DNA from: Bacillota bacterium | GTDB lineage: Bacteria > Bacillota > Dethiobacteria > Dethiobacterales > Dethiobacteraceae | Direction of reading: 5' to 3' | DNA length: 16,536 nucleotides | Assembly: GCA_018725345.1 (NCBI GenBank) | Contig: QLUI01000007.1 | Coordinates: 1-16,536 of the forward strand | In this document: in pieces, positions 15,123 to 16,536 of the stretch | How the letters are laid out: each line of letters starts with the position of its first letter | Numbering within the stretch: the stretch's first letter is position 1 | Notes under the pieces: generated by a model | Told to the model about the DNA's origin: nothing | Seen by the model: the letters and a program-made list of their open reading frames with translations, nothing else | Databases searched by the model: none | Made by a program: the position numbers and the translations under genes

Positions 15123-16121
15123 TTAGGCGCCGCCAGTTACCTCCACCTGGAATCTTATGATATGCAGGTTACCCGCATCTATGAGCGTTGGTCCCGTGGG
15201 AACTTCCTGCGGAGGCAGGAAACCGACCCTTAAGTGCAAGTATAGCCAGACTACCGGGAGAAATCCTTGTAGGTAAGGCTGTTGGGCAACCGCGGTAATC
15301 ATTGTCCCGTCTTCAATTGCCGCCATGATTTTAGCATCTAGATCAATCGTAGCTAGCCTTATTACACCGACTTTCCCCCAGTCTCTCACCAGCTCTATTG
15401 CTGCCCAAGCGTCCGAAGGACCTAACGCAAAGACCATGTCCACCTCAGGGTGTCCCAATAGATATGCTTCAAGGAACCCGCGATGCTTAGTAGGATCTAT
15501 ATCAACGTCAATTGCCTCTACCGGTATGCCTAGAGGCTCAAGAACATCCCTAATGCCTTGAGTTCTTGCTTCGAGACCAACGTGTCCCGGTTCAGTTATC
15601 ATGACGACGGCGGCGGTGGGTGTAAATTCTTCGAGCACCCTTCTAGCCATCCCGTATCCTGCCATATGCTCCCTTTGCCCAATGTACGCAAGGTATGGAA
15701 TCCTTTCGTCAACTGGTCTCTCGTCAGGTACGTTGACAGCTATTATAGGAATACCCTTAGCTATCGCCTTCCTTGCCATCTCGTCTAAAGCTATCGGGCA
15801 CGTCATCGTCAGAATTATACCGTCGGGCTCGGCTACTATCGCGCCCTTCAGCATGGATACCAGCTCCTCAATCGAAAACACATCCGGTGCCACATAGTGT
15901 GTTGTAACACCAAGGGCCCTCGATGCGTCTTCCATACCCATTCTCACGGGTGCCCACCACGGATCTCCAGCGGCACCATGGGATACGAAATAGAAAGTGA
16001 AGACTGGCGCCGGCACTTCCTCAACCACCTCCGGTGGTGGTACGGGCGGACATGCTACAGGAATTGTAGCTATCAAAATAGCCACAATTACAGGTATTGC
16101 GACTTTCCAACGTCTTTTCAT
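15123..16121 (-). CDS. ABC transporter sugar/inositol-binding lipoprotein (RbsB-like, CUT2)
   Basis: A 332-residue periplasmic-binding-protein type I (Peripla_BP_4) sequence. The N-terminus has positive residues, a hydrophobic core (8-22) and Cys24 in TIPVAC, followed by a Pro/Glu-rich linker (25-40) to the first lobe (FYFVSHGAAGDPWW). Pro at position -3 makes the lipobox imperfect, but the linker supports a lipoprotein. Binding-site-type residues lie in SHGAAGDPWW, DERP, GPSDAW and the TIDLDAK near the second lobe hinge. The ATG at 16121 lies five bases after GGAGG; ATGs at 16124 and 16151 are less well placed. It is the first gene of the operon, downstream of duplicated promoters. Substrate is inferred from the iol genes to be inositol or a derivative. 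Confidence 0.9.
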   Translation of the reverse strand: MKRRWKVAIPVIVAILIATIPVACPPVPPPEVVEEVPAPVFTFYFVSHGAAGDPWWAPVRMGMEDASRALGVTTHYVAPDVFSIEELVSMLKGAIVAEPDGIILTMTCPIALDEMARKAIAKGIPIIAVNVPDERPVDERIPYLAYIGQREHMAGYGMARRVLEEFTPTAAVVMITEPGHVGLEARTQGIRDVLEPLGIPVEAIDVDIDPTKHRGFLEAYLLGHPEVDMVFALGPSDAWAAIELVRDWGKVGVIRLATIDLDAKIMAAIEDGTMITAVAQQPYLQGFLPVVWLYLHLRVGFLPPQEVPTGPTLIDAGNLHIIRFQVEVTGGA

Positions 16122-16244
16122 CATTTCCTCCTTCCTACTATGTTCATACATGCGTTTTTACTAGATAGCACTTACATTCATACCTCCATATCTCACCCCC
16201 CTTCATGTCACTCTCTCAACAGGCTGTCTAAAAACCGCCTCTCA

Positions 16245-16273
16245 GGGACTAATCGCCGACCATCGATTGTCCC
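16245..16273 (-). promoter_or_regulatory. 10-bp hairpin or palindromic operator in the leader
   Basis: Minus-strand GGGACAATCG (16264-16273) pairs with CGATT plus GTCCC (16245-16255, one bulged A) around an 8-base loop. It could be an RNA hairpin affecting elongation or a dyad for a repressor. The next T-run begins about 10 nt later, so it is not a standard terminator. Confidence 0.5.
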
Positions 16274-16324
16274 TGCCATCTTAATCGTTATCCCTTGAAG
16301 ATTACCACCCCCTTTCAGCCACTC

Positions 16325-16342
16325 TTGTTCCCCTTGTTCCCC
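16325..16342 (-). repeat. tandem 9-bp direct repeat GGGGAACAA
   Basis: Two perfect adjacent copies, 16325-16333 and 16334-16342, lie just downstream of the predicted transcription start. They share the GGAACA core with the palindromes at 16385-16399 and 16434-16448, so they may be half-sites for the same regulator. Confidence 0.55.
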
Positions 16343-16352
16343 TCTATAACTA

Positions 16353-16382
16353 ATTATACATGCTTACCCCGACCAATGTCAA
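16353..16382 (-). promoter_or_regulatory. sigma-70 promoter P1 of the transporter-inositol operon
   Basis: On the minus strand TTGACA (16377-16382) and TATAAT (16353-16358) are both perfect consensus boxes with an 18-bp spacer. Transcription should begin near 16346 and read into the binding-protein gene. The -35 is preceded after 2 bp by a GTTCC-N5-GGAAC palindrome, a position suited to an activator or repressor. Confidence 0.8.
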
Positions 16383-16384
16383 CT

Positions 16385-16399
16385 GTTCCCTTCTGGAAC
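16385..16399. promoter_or_regulatory. operator-like palindrome GTTCC-N5-GGAAC
   Basis: A perfect 5-bp dyad (16385-16389 and 16395-16399) just upstream of the P1 -35 box and overlapping the duplication junction. A second copy at 16434-16448 is one base imperfect (GGAAT) and abuts the intron end. The regulator is unknown, and no regulator gene is in the window. Confidence 0.45.
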
Positions 16400-16401
16400 T
16401 A

Positions 16402-16431
16402 ATTTTACATGCTTACCCCGACCAATGTCAA
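16402..16431 (-). promoter_or_regulatory. duplicate promoter P2 with weaker -10
   Basis: It has TTGACA (16426-16431) and TAAAAT (16402-16407) with the same 18-bp spacer. One base change from P1 weakens the -10 box. Transcripts would start near 16395 and run through P1. Confidence 0.6.
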
Positions 16432-16448
16432 CTGTTCCCTTCTGGAAT

Positions 16449-16536
16449 GTAGAGTAGGGAACAGGCGAACAGCGGTCACCTGTTTTTCCAGTTCCCCCTC
16501 ATCGAACCGTGCGTGAGGTTTTCCCTCACACGGCTC
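16449..16536 (-). mobile_element. group II intron, 3' end (domains V and VI), truncated by the window
   Basis: Read on the minus strand, 16536-16504 is a 33-nt domain V. It starts GAGCCGT, which contains the AGC catalytic triad and pairs fully with the closing ACGGTTC. An upper stem GTGAGG/CCTCAC is capped by an A-rich loop, and a 2-nt GC bulge is on the 3' side. Domain VI follows, with GGGAAC pairing to GTTCCC and an inner stem CAGGTGA/TCGCCTG. The element ends CTACTCTAC, a common bacterial intron 3' end with a likely branch-point A seven bases from the end and a terminal AC. The 3' splice site is therefore near 16449. Any reverse transcriptase would lie beyond the window. The intron points in the same direction as the transporter operon and ends 91 bp upstream of the P1 -10 box. 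Confidence 0.85.

Larger units (their letters stand above)
16122..16346 (-). promoter_or_regulatory. untranslated leader of the transporter-inositol operon
   Basis: About 225 nt separate the predicted transcription start (near 16346) from the first gene. The leader holds a tandem GGGGAACAA pair (16325-16342), a 10-bp hairpin (16245-16273), a T5 run (16230-16234 on the minus strand) and a 23-codon open frame (16208-16279). I recognise no known riboswitch. The length and structure would fit post-initiation control, but this is not shown. Confidence 0.5.
16348..16445. repeat. tandem duplication, two 49-bp copies
   Basis: Bases 16348-16396 and 16397-16445 are identical except one position (A at 16356, T at 16405). 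Each copy contains a whole promoter core and a palindrome. The near-identity indicates a recent duplication, and its outer edge is within four bases of the group II intron end. Confidence 0.9.

Noticed and set aside
16222..16239. GGCTGTCTAAAAACCGCC, reminiscent of insertion-sequence ends
   Set aside because: No matching inverted end, target duplication or transposase is visible in the window, so it is not called.
16208..16279. A 23-codon open frame in the operon leader (starts MAGTIDGRR)
   Set aside because: The ribosome site is weak, and it has no repeated regulatory codons or known leader-peptide pattern. It is most likely chance.

Overview
The window looks like a catabolic region of an anaerobic, probably acetogenic or Wood-Ljungdahl-type bacterium. 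The evidence is a corrinoid protein, a pterin-dependent methyltransferase and several URO-D-fold (uroporphyrinogen decarboxylase-like) methyltransferase-type proteins, together with pyrophosphate-type phosphofructokinase signatures. Genes are tightly packed, often with 4-nt ATGA overlaps, strong Shine-Dalgarno sites, and some GTG or TTG starts. I cannot assign a phylum from the sequence. No rRNA, tRNA or CRISPR array is visible.

Plus strand, 1-3691: the window opens in the last 19 codons of a URO-D-family protein. Then come a PAP2-type membrane phosphatase (75-953), a complete URO-D-family protein (976-2106), a possible 57-residue small ORF (2108-2281), a methyltetrahydrofolate:corrinoid methyltransferase-type protein (2269-3066) and its likely partner corrinoid protein (3068-3691). 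The last two plus a URO-D protein are the standard parts of a three-component corrinoid demethylase: methyltransferase I, corrinoid carrier, methyltransferase II.

Minus strand, 16121 down to 3710: a 12-gene convergent operon. In transcription order it encodes a sugar-type (CUT2) ABC transporter (lipoprotein, permease, ATPase), a second complete URO-D-family protein, then IolG, IolM, IolN and IolO-like enzymes. These match the Thermotoga-type inositol route: inositol, scyllo-inosose, a diketo-inositol, 5-keto-L-gluconate, D-tagaturonate. They are followed by a second xylose-isomerase-like TIM barrel, a D-2-hydroxyacid dehydrogenase, a Cgl0159-type class I aldolase and a PPi-type phosphofructokinase. 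The two operons end 18 bp apart with no obvious terminator.

Upstream of the minus operon (16122-16536) lies a leader of about 225 nt with a strong hairpin, then a 49-bp tandem duplication. Each copy carries TTGACA and a -10 box (TATAAT and TAAAAT) plus an upstream GTTCC-N5-GGAAC palindrome. Next to it is the 3' end (domains V and VI) of a group II intron that runs out of the window.

Working hypothesis (inference): imported O-methylated inositols, such as pinitol- or ononitol-like compounds, are demethylated by the URO-D/corrinoid system, with methyl groups passed to tetrahydrofolate. The freed inositol ring is then oxidised, opened and fed to central metabolism by the iol-like genes. The iolO-N-M-G block is visibly richer in G+C than the genes on either side, which suggests a mosaic operon.
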